Position numbers and translations under genes: made by a program. 64,000 nucleotides of DNA from Flammeovirgaceae bacterium UBA4465 (lineage in GTDB: Bacteria > Bacteroidota > Bacteroidia > Cytophagales > Cyclobacteriaceae): assembly GCA_905182375.1 (NCBI GenBank), contig CAJJBF010000005.1, forward strand, positions 124,001 to 188,000, given 5' to 3'. This document shows, one piece after another, positions 29,982 to 40,705 of this stretch; position 1 is the first letter of the stretch, and every line of letters begins with the position of its first letter. The notes beneath the pieces were generated by a model. That model worked only from the letters and a program-made list of their open reading frames with translations, searched no databases and was not told the DNA's origin.

Positions 29982-31297
29982 ATTCAAAATATTATCCTTT
30001 GCTGCGATTTATCTGAATCTATATTTTCAAGGAATCGGACAAGAATTACTCACCAAAGACCTCGCAGTGAAAATTGCCCTTGAAAATAATTTCGAAATTA
30101 AAGCAGCGAATAATCTAACAAAAATCGCTGAAAATAATGCAGCTTTAACGAACAGTGACTTTCTACCTTCCTTATCAGGAAGTGCCGGTTCAACATTTGC
30201 TTCTACCAGTTCCGAAAATAAATTTCAAGATGACAGAGTTGTAAGTGTTTCAGGTGTTGAAACGGTTGGCTATAACGCAAATTTGGCCTTAAATTATACT
30301 CTTTTCAATGGATTTGGAAGAAAATATAACTATCCAAAAATTACAAGAAAATTATAATCTGACGGCATTGCAAGCAAGAAAAGTGATGGAGAATACGCTA
30401 TTCAATATTTTCTTCGCTTACTATGAAATCGCACGACTTACTCAAGATCAATTAAATCAGAATAAATCCTTAGCTATATCCAAAGAACGATTGATCAAAG
30501 CTATTTTTAGTTTTGAGTATGGACAAAATACCAAACTAGATGTGTTGAATGCCGAGGTAGATTTTAATAGCGATAGCATCAATTATCTCAACATCAGCCA
30601 ATCATTAAAAACTGAAAAAAATAATCTCAACCTTTTATTAGGAAGAAGCATAACTACGTCTTTTGAAGTAGATACTACCCTTTCTTTTTATGAAGATCTG
30701 GCCTTTGAAGTATTATCAGATAAAGCACATTCAAATAATGTGGAAGTACTTGAGCAAAATAGCAATCTACGGAATGCGGAGACGAACATCAAGATATCAT
30801 CTGCCGCTATCATTCCGAGCGTAGGGCTAAATACCCGTTACAATTGGCAGAATAATGACTTTGGACCTGTTGGTTTTCTTGCTACTCAACAATCTAATGG
30901 CCTAAACATAGGGGCCACACTTTCATGGAATCTCTGGGATGGAGGGAAGTCCAATACGCTCCGACAAAATACTAAAATAGCTCTAGAAAATGAATCCCTC
31001 TCAATGGATCAAACTTTATTAAATCTAGATCGTAATTTGAATAATGCATGGACCAGTTATCAAACGGCTTTATTTATCATGATGGCTCAAAATAAAAATC
31101 TGGAAACCAACCAACGTAATTTTGAACGTACCAAAGAACAATACAACCTCGGGCAAATTACCTCAATAGCTTTCAGACAAGCCCAGCTTAATTTACTGAA
31201 TGCACAGGTCAACTATAACAACGCACGTTACAGTGCCAAAAAATTTGAACTCGGTTTACTTCAGTTGAGTGGTGATCTTTTACAGGCGAATTTTTAA
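29974..31297 (+). CDS. TolC-family outer-membrane efflux channel, one-base insertion
   Basis: About 440 residues in two frames. The first part has a signal peptide and an outer-membrane-factor N-terminus (ELLTKDLAVKIALENNFEIKAANNLTKIAENN, NANLALNYTLFNGFGRKYNY). At 30334-30335 one extra C shifts the frame; removing it gives RKYNYQKLQENYNLTALQARK. The second part contains the long coiled-coil helices and the repeated strand pattern (IGATLSWNLWDGGKSNTLRQN, FERTKEQYNLGQITSIAFRQAQLNLLNAQ). It should form the exit duct of the efflux pump. It converges on the OPT gene with a 4-bp gap. Confidence 0.87.
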
Positions 31298-31301
31298 AAG
31301 C

Positions 31302-33182
31302 CTATTTTTTAGCAATTTTTAATACCATTTGATAAAAATAAATCAAAATGATCGTTAAAATCAACAGACCTATTAAACTACCTCCCAATGGATCATCACT
31401 GATGGAAAAATTCCATTGAACCGCTGTTAATACCGCAATTAAAATACCGATCAACGCCTCACCCGTGATGAGTCCTGAAGCCATTAATAAACCTGCGTTT
31501 TTAGCGTGATCCACAGAGGTGGAATTTTTAGCTTTTTGATACCCCTTCTCAAGCAGCCAAGCAATCAGTCCTCCTATAAATATAGACGAGTCAAGTTCAA
31601 AAGGTAAATACAAACCCACTGCGACGGCTAAAATAGGCATTTTAAAATTGCTTTTTTTCCGTTTAAAATATTCGTCTTCCAAAATGATTAAAACACCAAT
31701 AAAGCCACCGATAACGATGATATCCCAAGGTAAATTACCACCAAATATACCCGAGGCAACACTCATCATTAAGGTAGCTTGAGGTGCTGAGAGTGGATGG
31801 GGATGTATCAGCGTAGGTAGGCCTATTCCCTTGGATGCCAATAATAAATTTAAAATAGGTGCGATGAGCAAGGCCCCCGAAACAACCCCTACCATTTGCA
31901 TGATTTGCTGATTTCTTGGCGTTGAACCTCAAATATGCCCTGCTTTCAAATCTTGCATATTGTCCCCCGCAATGGCTGCAGCACAACAAACGATGGCTCC
32001 TACTAAAATGGCTCCCGCCGCTCCTTTTGCCGGGTCACTGGTACCCATTAATAATAATAACAATAAAGCGGTTATCAGTATGGTTACTATAGTGACTCCT
32101 GAAATAGGGTTATTTGAAGAACCTACCAGTCCCGCCATATAGCCCGCAACGGCAGAGAATAAAAACCCTGCAACGATCATGATCAGGGACATGAATAAGG
32201 TGATCGGAACATCTTTTATAAGGGTCAAGTAAATGAAAAAAATAGGTATGGTCATGACCCCGATACCAATCAATACCCATGACATCGGAGTATCTAATTC
32301 TATTCTGGAGGTCGTTGAAAGGGATTTACTTCCTTTTTTAAAAGCCTCAAGTGCTGCTTCAAGTGCTTGTCCAAGTGCGGATCTTAATCCCACTAATGCC
32401 CACAAACCTCCTACAATCATCGCACCGACTCCTAAATATCTAATATGAGAACTCCATAACTCTCCCCCTATTTGAACTGCTGAAAGCTCCTCAGGGGCAC
32501 CTCTTAGTAAGATATATAGGGGAATACCTACATACCAACTGATGACCCCTCCTAAAAAGACTAGAAAAGAAATATTTAATCCCACTATATAGCCCACCGC
32601 TACGAGTGCCGGTGACAAGTTTAAACTGAAATAAAGATAATAACGCTCTTTGAGAAGTATAGCCTTTTCAAAGAGGCCACTCCATAAATTTAGCGCCTCA
32701 AAACCAAACTTGTAAAGCCCCCCTAATAGACTACCTCTAATTAAATATTTTATCGAATCTCCACCCTTTTCTCCCGTCTTGAGGACTTCTGCCGTGGCCA
32801 CACCTTCTGGAAAAGCGAGTTTTTCTTTAACGATGAGCGCCTTTCGTAAAGGAATCGTAAATAAAACGCCCAAAACTCCACCGCATATTGCAATCAGGGT
32901 AGTTTCTAGATAATTAAAGTACTCCCAATAGCCCATAATAACTAAAGCAGGTAGGGTGAAAATGATCCCTGCAGCTAAGGATTCTCCGGCAGATGCTGCA
33001 GTTTGAATCAAATTATTTTCAAGAATATTTGAATTTTTAAATGCCTTTAAAACAGCCATAGAGATGACCGCAGCAGGGATCGATGCGGATACCGTCAATC
33101 CCGAAAAAAGTCCAAAATAAGCATTGGCTGCTCCTAAAACAACTGAAAGTGTCGCCCCAATAATAACGGACTTAAGGGTCAA
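31302..33182 (-). pseudogene. OPT-family oligopeptide transporter, interrupted by an in-frame TGA
   Basis: One continuous frame encodes about 627 residues of an OPT transporter, with about 14 membrane segments and the conserved NAYFGLFSGLTVSASIPAAV, FPEGVATAEVLKTGE and GDNMQDLKAGHI. A single TGA at 31929-31931 follows GHI, and the protein continues in the same frame with GSTPRNQQIMQMVGVVSGA, so one substitution would repair it. Upstream of the TTG at 33182 the frame still reads like family sequence (NKPYISPETKLNE) but reaches no ATG, only an ATA where ATG might be expected. Function would be uptake of peptides or metal-peptide complexes. Two lesions argue for decay or for substitution errors. 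Confidence 0.8.
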
Positions 33183-33324
33183 CTCATTGAGCTTAGTCTC
33201 CGGCGAAATATAGGGTTTATTTATGATTTAAATAAAATTGATAATAAGAAGACAAAGATGAACTTCCTTTATTGTGCTTTCCTATTTAAAATTACGAATT
33301 TATCTCAAAATATTATGAAACAAA

Positions 33325-35442
33325 TCAATTCGGTCTTTTAACCCATTCAGTCATTAATCGGATGGACTCTTTGAGGTAGGGATCTTTACTGATTTTTACT
33401 CTATCTGATTCTGCGAAAAAAAGTTCTGTTTTGGTAACTTCTTCATCGAGTTTTTTTGATGACTCATTGGCCTCAGCTTCTTTTTGGCGCATCGATAAAT
33501 TTAATGACATAGACTTATCTTCATTGGCTTCTCTCTGCTCATTAATATCATTAACCAAATCCATCAGTTGTTTATCCTCTGCCAAATGCTTTCTATATTC
33601 ATCATAAAGGTCATCGAGAAGTTCAGATGAAACATCATAAGTAGATGAAAATTTAGAGGAGCCTATCTCATCCCACGGTAAAGCTGACGGACTTGAGCTT
33701 TCACCTACTTCGTCCGATGTGAAATAAGAAGGAAAGGCTATATCCGGTCTCACGCCGGTACGCTGCGTACTGCTTCCAGAAGCCCTATAAAATTTTGCCA
33801 AGGTCATTTTAAGCTGCCCAAGGCTAATTTCTTGGTTTTTAACTTTATCTCTCAGATCTATCAAATCATCATTATTTGAAAATTGATTAACTGCGATCAG
33901 CCGGTTGAGGTAATTTAAAACAGGACGCTCCAAGCTCAGTAAGCTTTGAACCGTACCTTTTCCAAAGCTATTTTCACCAAAAACAATTCCTCTTTTGTAA
34001 TCCTGAATGGCTGCTGCAAATATCTCTGAAGCACTGGCGCTGTATCTGTTTTCTAACACAGCCAACGGACCTTCATACATAACCTTGGGGTTGTCATCTG
34101 ACAAAATATCTATGCTGTTGTCGGTATTCCGAACCTGGACCACAGGGCCTGAAGGGATAAATAAGCCAGTCAAATCTATCGCTTCATCCAATGACCCTCC
34201 TCCATTATACCTCAAATCAATGACTAAGGCATCCATTCCTATCTTATTGAGACTGTCTAATAAAATACTCACATCTCGGGTTGTACTCTTGTAATTTTCA
34301 ACACCTGCACTTCGCTCTTCAAAATCAATATAAAAACTAGGTAACGTAATCACACCAACTTGATAGGTCGCATCATTTTCAAAATAGGAAATGATTTCTC
34401 CTTTGGCTGATTCATCTTCTAATTTTATCTTTTCCCTGATCATGCGGATCGTATCAGGCAATGCCACCAAATCACCCTTACTCAAGGTCTGAAGCCTAAC
34501 TACTGTTCCCTTGGGACCTCTGATCTTTTGAACCACTTCATCTAATCTCCAACCCACTACGTCAACAAATTCACCATCATCTCCCTGAGCAACGGCTATG
34601 ACTTTATCTTTTTCGAAAATTCGCTTACTCTTAAACGCAGGACCGCCAGGCACAACTCTAACAATTTGTGTGTAATCTAGCTGCTGTCCTAATACCGCTC
34701 CAATACCTTCCAAAGACAAACTCATATTGATTTGAAAGTTATCTGAAGTAATTGGTGAGAAATAACTAGTATGAGGGTCATAGGCAGATGTTAAGGCATT
34801 TAAATAAACTTGGAAAACATCTTCACTCTTATTTTGATACAAAGACTTGATTCGTCGCGCATTTCTATCTGATAATATTTTCTTCGCCTCATCCCAGTCT
34901 TTTTTTGCCAGCAATAAGTTCAAAGCCCGACCTTTTACAATTAGACGCCATCGCTCATTGAGTTCTTCAGCACTGCTGGCCCAATCTATTTCATCAAGAT
35001 CGAAATCATAGTACTCCTGCTTTTCATAATCAAAACCTTTTTCCAACATTTCAGGAATACGTGCATACTGATCTAAGACCCGCGTTTGGTAGAGATTAAA
35101 TATTTGAAATCCAAAATCCAATTTTTCTGCTAATAATTCATCATCTAGTTGAAGCTTGTACTTTTCAAAATAATCAAGGTCTGACTGTAAGAAAAAAACT
35201 TTTGAGGGATCTAAACCATCAATATAATTGGCAAAAACTACCGCAGAAAGTGAATCATTTAACTTTAATTTTCGATAATGGTATTTGTCAAGATATGCCA
35301 AAGTGATAAATAAAGCTTTTGAATGTTCTGGTGAGGGGACTAAAATGACAAGCTCTTCCTGGGCAGCAGGCTGCTTCTGAGCATTTATTGTCGCCAAAAC
35401 CAACATTAGGCCTCCTAAATATATCAATAATCTTATCTGCAT
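33325..35442 (-). CDS. prc: Carboxy-terminal processing protease, Prc/Tsp type (S41)
   Basis: The 705-residue protein has a signal peptide (LLIYLGGLMLVLATINAQ), the tail-specific protease N-terminal domain (YIDGLDPSKVFFLQSDLDYF), a PDZ domain (LEGIGAVLGQQLDYTQIVRVVPGGPAF) and the S41 core (DALVIDLRYNGGGSLDEAIDLTGLF). The catalytic serine is in NRYSASASEIFAAAIQ and the lysine in FGENSFGKGTVQSLL. A helical, charged C-terminal domain follows, with many Glu/Lys residues. It degrades or trims periplasmic proteins from their C-termini and influences envelope maintenance. The gene stands alone between the OPT and ROK genes. Confidence 0.93.
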   Translation of the reverse strand: MQIRLLIYLGGLMLVLATINAQKQPAAQEELVILVPSPEHSKALFITLAYLDKYHYRKLKLNDSLSAVVFANYIDGLDPSKVFFLQSDLDYFEKYKLQLDDELLAEKLDFGFQIFNLYQTRVLDQYARIPEMLEKGFDYEKQEYYDFDLDEIDWASSAEELNERWRLIVKGRALNLLLAKKDWDEAKKILSDRNARRIKSLYQNKSEDVFQVYLNALTSAYDPHTSYFSPITSDNFQINMSLSLEGIGAVLGQQLDYTQIVRVVPGGPAFKSKRIFEKDKVIAVAQGDDGEFVDVVGWRLDEVVQKIRGPKGTVVRLQTLSKGDLVALPDTIRMIREKIKLEDESAKGEIISYFENDATYQVGVITLPSFYIDFEERSAGVENYKSTTRDVSILLDSLNKIGMDALVIDLRYNGGGSLDEAIDLTGLFIPSGPVVQVRNTDNSIDILSDDNPKVMYEGPLAVLENRYSASASEIFAAAIQDYKRGIVFGENSFGKGTVQSLLSLERPVLNYLNRLIAVNQFSNNDDLIDLRDKVKNQEISLGQLKMTLAKFYRASGSSTQRTGVRPDIAFPSYFTSDEVGESSSPSALPWDEIGSSKFSSTYDVSSELLDDLYDEYRKHLAEDKQLMDLVNDINEQREANEDKSMSLNLSMRQKEAEANESSKKLDEEVTKTELFFAESDRVKISKDPYLKESIRLMTEWVKRPN

Positions 35443-35478
35443 TCAAAAAATAATTTAAAGATGTCTATTATCAAAAAG

Positions 35479-36441
35479 TTAAGGGTCCTGCTGATTCCAA
35501 ACTAAAGCCGCTGCTCCCAGAATTGCTGCATTTTTATCTATCATTCCAGAGGGCAATAGCTTTACTTTTCCTTTGTAATAAGGTAAAAGATTGGCTTCAA
35601 GATGTCTCTGGGTGGGCTCGAAAATCCATTTCCCAGATTTAGCCAAACCTCCCAACAAAAAAATAGCTTCAGGATGCGAAAATGCGACGAAATTGGCCAA
35701 TTGCTCTCCTAAAATTTTACCTGTCATTTCAAAAGCAGCACAAGCGATTTCATCGCCATGCTCTGCTGCTCTAGTTATACCTTCACCATGCAAGTTATTA
35801 AAAGAATAATTTCTAAGCTCACTATCAGATATGGAATCTGAAAGTAATTCAAATATGGTTCGTTTTAATCCTGTTGAAGACACATAAGCTTCTAGCCCTC
35901 CTTTAACACCTAAACCGTCTAATCTACCATCTCTATCAATAGAAATATGACCCAATTCACCAGCCATGGCATCATGTCCATAAATCAATGCTCCATTGGC
36001 GTAAATGCCTGATCCCAAACCTGTACCTAATGTGATGACTATAAAATCACGCATCTTTTTAGCATCCCCATAGACTACCTCTCCAATAGCTGCTGCATTG
36101 GCATCATTGGTCATATAAATAGGCACATTAAAATGGGCCTTCACTTTACTCACAAATGGAATGATTCCTTTCCATTCTAAATTAGCAGCATACTCAATGG
36201 TCCCACGGTAATAATTCGCATTAGGAGCACCAATACCTAGACCCACCATCTCATAATCAAAAGACAGCTGTCTTTCTAAATATTGGATTTTTGATGCCAA
36301 AACTGACATATAATCATCGACGTCAGGATATCCCTGAGTTGGGAAATCTAAATGAGCATACAATTCACCTTCTGTATCGACAAAGCCCACCTTGGTCAAG
36401 GTACCTCCAATATCAATCCCTACTGCTAATTTTTTTGACAT
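35479..36441 (-). CDS. ROK-family sugar kinase, glucokinase-like, without the zinc-binding cysteines
   Basis: About 320 residues. The N-terminal ATP-binding loop is AVGIDIGGTLTKVGFVDTEG, the catalytic region is IYMTNDANAAAIGEVVYG with the Asp of the NDANAAA motif, and the second phosphate loop is VITLGTGLGSGIYANG. GELGHISIDRDGR follows, but the usual CxCGxxGCxE zinc motif reads DGLGVKGGLE, lacking all Cys. ROK kinases phosphorylate glucose or amino sugars in the cytoplasm. Whether the zinc-less form is active or specific for another hexose cannot be told. The start MSKKLAVGID at 36441 is preferred over 36456. Confidence 0.85.
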   Translation of the reverse strand: MSKKLAVGIDIGGTLTKVGFVDTEGELYAHLDFPTQGYPDVDDYMSVLASKIQYLERQLSFDYEMVGLGIGAPNANYYRGTIEYAANLEWKGIIPFVSKVKAHFNVPIYMTNDANAAAIGEVVYGDAKKMRDFIVITLGTGLGSGIYANGALIYGHDAMAGELGHISIDRDGRLDGLGVKGGLEAYVSSTGLKRTIFELLSDSISDSELRNYSFNNLHGEGITRAAEHGDEIACAAFEMTGKILGEQLANFVAFSHPEAIFLLGGLAKSGKWIFEPTQRHLEANLLPYYKGKVKLLPSGMIDKNAAILGAAALVWNQQDP

Positions 36442-36739
36442 TTTATCCTTAATCATAATAACTAAGTTGCAATATGGTAATTGTTTAGATATTTAGGAAT
36501 TGAAAAAAGGCAAATATTTTTTTTTAACAAAAAATATGAAAAATCCTTGAAAGGATTAGAAAAAAAATTAAAACCCGTCGTTATCACAAGCTCCTTTTGT
36601 AAGGCAAAATAGAAGCAACTTCTAATCGGTGGTTTTATCATGAGGCAATTGCCTTTTAGTTAAACATCAAGAAATTACCCATAATTATATGTTTTTACTG
36701 AAAAAAAATAAATATATTGTTTGTAAAAACAAAATAATT

Positions 36740-37861
36740 ATGTCAACTGAGTCGCCGATACCCATATCGAACCGTCTTTATTCCTTAGATGCCTTACGTG
36801 GGTTTGATATGTTTTGGATCATGGGTGCGGAGGCAATTGTTCATTCAATCCATCAAGTAAATCACAATCCCATCTGGGAAACCTTAGCTAATCAAATGAT
36901 CCATCCTGATTGGCATGGATTTGCTTTTTATGATCTAATATTTCCATTATTTCTTTTCATAGCAGGGCTGGCTTCACCTTACTCGGTGGTAAAAGAACTA
37001 GAATTAGGGAAATCTAAAAGTCAAATGGCTTTACGAATTATCAAAAGAACCATCATCCTCATTTTATTAGGTCTAGTCATCAACCAAGGCATTCATATCA
37101 TGCCAATTTCAGAAATCAGATTCGGTAGTGTACTGGGCAGAATTGGCATCGCTTATATGTTTGCTAATTTCATCTTTATTTATAGTAAAAAAGAATGGAT
37201 GAACTACCTCTGGTTTGCAGGCCTATTGATGGGTTATTATTTGATCCTAAAATTTACCTCAGCCCCAGGTTTCCCGACAGGTGATCTTACGCAAGCAGGA
37301 AACTTCGCCTCCTATCTCGATCGCCTCATCATGCCCGGTAAATTATATTTAGGCAATCATGACCCCGAGGGATTAGCTTCTTCCCTACCAGCCATTAGTA
37401 CTGGTCTTTTAGGTATTTTAGTAGGGAATTACATAAAAAATAATGCATCAAATGGTACAAAAAAATGTCTTCGACTGGCCATTATTGGCATCATTTTTAT
37501 TTTATTTAGTCTTATTTGGAACCTTGATTTCCCCATAAATAAAAATCTATGGAGTAGTTCATTTGTGATGCTCACAGGTGGTATCAGCATCTTGCTCTTC
37601 ACCCTATTCTACTACATCATTGATGTGAAAGGCTATCGGAAATGGGCCTACTTCTTCAAGGTTATAGGCGTAAATTCTATCCTCATCTACATATCTGGAA
37701 CTTTTATTGACTGGCAATATACCACACAAGGATTGTTTGGATGGATAGGAGAATGGATTGGCAACCCTTTCAGTATTGTTGCTATGTCTGTATTGTATTT
37801 GGGAGTAAAATGGGGATTCTTAAATGCCCTTTATAAAATGAAAATCTTCCTAAAAGTATAG
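36740..37861 (+). CDS. Multi-pass membrane protein, DUF5009/HGSNAT-like acyltransferase family
   Basis: From ATG 36740 (MSTESPIPISNRLYSLDALRGFDMFWIMGAE) the protein has about 373 residues and 10 or so membrane segments. LDALRGFDMFWI with the following HPDWHGFAFYDLIFPLFLFIAG, including a conserved His, matches the heparan-alpha-glucosaminide N-acetyltransferase-like group (DUF5009) in Bacteroidota. The eukaryotic relative transfers acetyl groups across a membrane to glucosamine residues. Bacterial function is unproven; envelope-glycan acetylation is one possibility. An earlier ATG at 36689 is possible but its extension is low-complexity and Lys-rich. Confidence 0.85.
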   Translation: MSTESPIPISNRLYSLDALRGFDMFWIMGAEAIVHSIHQVNHNPIWETLANQMIHPDWHGFAFYDLIFPLFLFIAGLASPYSVVKELELGKSKSQMALRIIKRTIILILLGLVINQGIHIMPISEIRFGSVLGRIGIAYMFANFIFIYSKKEWMNYLWFAGLLMGYYLILKFTSAPGFPTGDLTQAGNFASYLDRLIMPGKLYLGNHDPEGLASSLPAISTGLLGILVGNYIKNNASNGTKKCLRLAIIGIIFILFSLIWNLDFPINKNLWSSSFVMLTGGISILLFTLFYYIIDVKGYRKWAYFFKVIGVNSILIYISGTFIDWQYTTQGLFGWIGEWIGNPFSIVAMSVLYLGVKWGFLNALYKMKIFLKV

Positions 37862-38105
37862 GCCAAAGTGCTCATTATCCTTCGTCGGAACAATTTGTAA
37901 TAATGCATCAAGCTACCTATTTAGATTGTACGGCACATCGAAAACTAATTAAACACATTCTTCATAACTCTGCTCTCAGGTCTCAAAAAAAACAGTCGAT
38001 CCAATGATCATCAACACGCTTTACTCCATTAATACCCTATACCTGTTAGTTCAGCTGATACAGATGTCCTTATGAAGAATTAGAGCCAACAAAGATTATA
38101 ATAGA

Positions 38106-38516
38106 TTAGAACAAAGAAGCCTCTACTACAATCGAGACGTCAAGTAATTTTGAAATTGGACAATTTAAACGTGCATCTTCTACCAAATCATTAAAGGTTT
38201 CTTGATCGATTTCAGGCACCTCTGCTTTGACTACTAATCGAGACTCGTTGATTACAAAATCTTCCATTTTTATGGCACATTGAACATCTAATTTTGCTGG
38301 GGGAAAATCATGCTCTGATAAATTGAAACTTAACTTCATAGAAAAGCAAGCTGCGTGGGCCGCAGCAATCAATTCCTCTGGACTTCCACCTGGGGCGCCT
38401 TCAAATCTTGATTTTGATGTGTACTTAACATCATTTAATAAATCACTCTCTGTTGACATCATACCATGGCCCTCGAGTCCATTTCCATGCCAGATGGCCT
38501 TCGCTTTTTTGATCAT
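38106..38516 (-). CDS. osmC: OsmC-family peroxiredoxin
   Basis: The 136-residue protein has the OsmC/Ohr fold pattern: AKAIWHGNGLEGHG, then YTSKSRFEGAPGGSPEELIAAAHAACFSMKL with the peroxidatic Cys57, and NCPISKLL with resolving Cys119. The FEGAPGGSPEELIAAAHAAC block separates OsmC from Ohr. It reduces organic hydroperoxides in the cytoplasm and is often induced by osmotic or stationary-phase stress. It is a single gene with intergenic DNA on both sides. Confidence 0.93.
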   Translation of the reverse strand: MIKKAKAIWHGNGLEGHGMMSTESDLLNDVKYTSKSRFEGAPGGSPEELIAAAHAACFSMKLSFNLSEHDFPPAKLDVQCAIKMEDFVINESRLVVKAEVPEIDQETFNDLVEDARLNCPISKLLDVSIVVEASLF

Positions 38517-38880
38517 AACTTTTTAAATTAGATGACAAAATTAACGAATTCAAATTCAATAAATGAAGAACAGAAAATAAAACTTGATCCTCTTTCAAAC
38601 ATAAATTTGGTATTTAACCTCTTCCATCTTATAAAAATAGAATTTACTCATTGCACTGAATAATTATATCAATATAATATATTCAGTTTTTATACTCCAT
38701 TTATCAGCTAGTGAGTGGAAACATAATATGGCGGAAAAGAAAAACCTTTCTGAAATTTCTGATCTAATGCTTTTTATGAATTGCTCATTCCTGTACTTTT
38801 TTAGCCTTGACGTATTACAAAAATTAAATTACCTATCTTTAATCAACTTTATGAGCATTAAATACTAACTTTTTTGAATT
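38517..38880. other. Intergenic region upstream of the esterase gene
   Basis: AT-rich divergent spacer between osmC and the esterase. It contains TAAATTTG at 38602-38609, which fits the TAnnTTTG promoter element on the plus strand. No small gene or hairpin stands out. Confidence 0.4.
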
Positions 38881-40618
38881 ATGGAAAGTCATAAGACCCT
38901 CTCTAAACTAATCATAATAGCATTATTAACCATATCGTTGGGGTCATGTTCTCAAAACAATGATACCATGATCGAAGTTACCTATGATCCCGCTCTAGGT
39001 ACGGAAGGTTTTGACGGAAGGCTCCTGATTATGATTACCAAGGATACCATTACGGAACCTCGGTTTCAAATCAATGATACAGATCAAACAGGCATTATAA
39101 TAGGTAAAGATGTTCAGCAATGGATCCCCAACACATCCATACCTTTCAGTAAGCAGACCCTCGCCTACCCCATAGAAACCCTAGCAGACCTAAAAGCGGG
39201 TGACTATTTTGTTCAAGCACTTCTGCATAAATATGAAACCTTTCAATTGGTAAATGGTCATACTGTACAGTTACCCATGGACCAAGGCGAGGGGCAACAT
39301 TGGAATATTAGCCCAAAAAACATTTACAGTAAACCCATTAAAGTCACTATAGGCAAAAAAGACAGCCCCATTCAAATAGCCCTAACCAAGGAAATTCCTT
39401 CAATAGCGGTTATGCAGGATTCTGAATATATAAAACATATTAAAATTAAGAGTGAGCTACTCACTGAATTTTGGGGTAGACCCATGTACGTACAAGCCAA
39501 TGTGTTGATACCCAAAGGTTTTTCGAAGAATAATACAGATCGCTATCCATTGATGGTTTTTCATGGACACTTCCCAAAAACAATAGGTGGATTTAGAACC
39601 GAACCACCCGCCTCCCCAAAACAAGATACCGTCTATAGCAGTCGATTTGGCATTACCGGTTATCAATACATCCAAGAAAAAGAGGCTTATGACTTCTATC
39701 AGAAATGGGTATCAGAAGATTTTCCTCGTTTTTTGGTCCTTGAAATACAGCACCAAAACCCCTACTATGACGATTCATACGCAGTAAACTCGGCCAACCT
39801 AGGGCCTTACGGCGATGTCATTACTTATGAGCTGATACCTCATATCGAAAAATTATTTAACGGCGTAGGAGCAGGTTGGGGACGTTTCCTTTATGGGGGT
39901 TCTACAGGCGGTTGGGAAGCTTTAGCGGCCCAAGTATTTTATCCTAAAGAATATAACGGATGTTTTGCAGCCTGCCCTGATCCCATTGACTTTAGGGGCT
40001 ACACTGTGGTAGATATATACAACGATGACAACGCCTACTATACAGAAGGTGCATTCAAACAAACCTTGAGAGCAGGTAAACGTGATGGTAAAGGACACCT
40101 GCAAGCCTATTTAAAAGATATGAACCGTCGTGAGTATATTCTGGGTAATAAAAGTCGTTCCGGTGACCAGTGGGACATCTGGCAAGCCGTCTATTCACCT
40201 GTTGGAGATGATGGTTACCCAAAGCCCATTTGGAACAAGCTCACTGGTCAAATTGACCGTGAAGTAGCTAATTATTGGAAAGAAAATTATGATTTGCGGT
40301 ATATCATGGAAAGAGATTGGGATCAAATGGGTCATGACCTCGAGGGAAAAGTCCATATCTATTGTGGTGATATGGACAACTACTATCTCAATAATGCAGT
40401 GGTACTGACCGAAGAATTCTTAGAAAGTACTACGGGGCCCTATTACGATGGTGAAGTGGCTTATGGCAACAACCAAGAACACTGCTGGAACGGAGATCAA
40501 GAAAACCCGAATTACCTCACTCGACTTCGCTACAATACCCTCTATTTAGACAAAATAAAAAGACGATTTTTTGGAATCCGCACCCAAAACACATCACCTA
40601 AAAAATTGGGAACTTTAG
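38881..40618 (+). CDS. Secreted lipoprotein esterase (alpha/beta hydrolase), frame change near the 3' end
   Basis: The lipoprotein signal ends LTISLGSC. A beta-rich N-terminal part is followed by an alpha/beta-hydrolase domain with nucleophile Ser341 in LYGGSTGGWEALA and a late His in EHCWNGD, as in putative esterases of the YieL/feruloyl group. The frame as written runs on to 40731 with an odd tail through a tandem repeat. Removing one T from the T6 run at 40567-40572 gives FLESAPKTHHLKNWEL and a stop at 40618, a more family-like end at 579 residues that avoids overlap with the next gene. The likely substrate is an ester on a polysaccharide or peptide; specificity is unknown. Confidence 0.78.
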
Positions 40619-40651
40619 AAAGAAGAATAAAATTATCAAAGGGAGCATTAT

Positions 40652-40689
40652 TACTTGCTTATCTTATCAATACTTGCTTATCTTATCAA
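40652..40689. repeat. Two-copy 19-bp tandem duplication
   Basis: TACTTGCTTATCTTATCAA occurs twice head to tail between the esterase and the ThuA gene. It is downstream of the reconstructed esterase stop at 40618, so it is probably non-coding. A replication-slippage product is the simplest explanation. Confidence 0.8.
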
Positions 40690-40705
40690 TTTCAGAAAAG
40701 ATTAA

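Noticed and set aside
31929..31931. TGA in the OPT gene as a selenocysteine codon
   Set aside because: OPT transporters are not known selenoproteins and no SECIS-like hairpin is evident just downstream; a point mutation or error is simpler.
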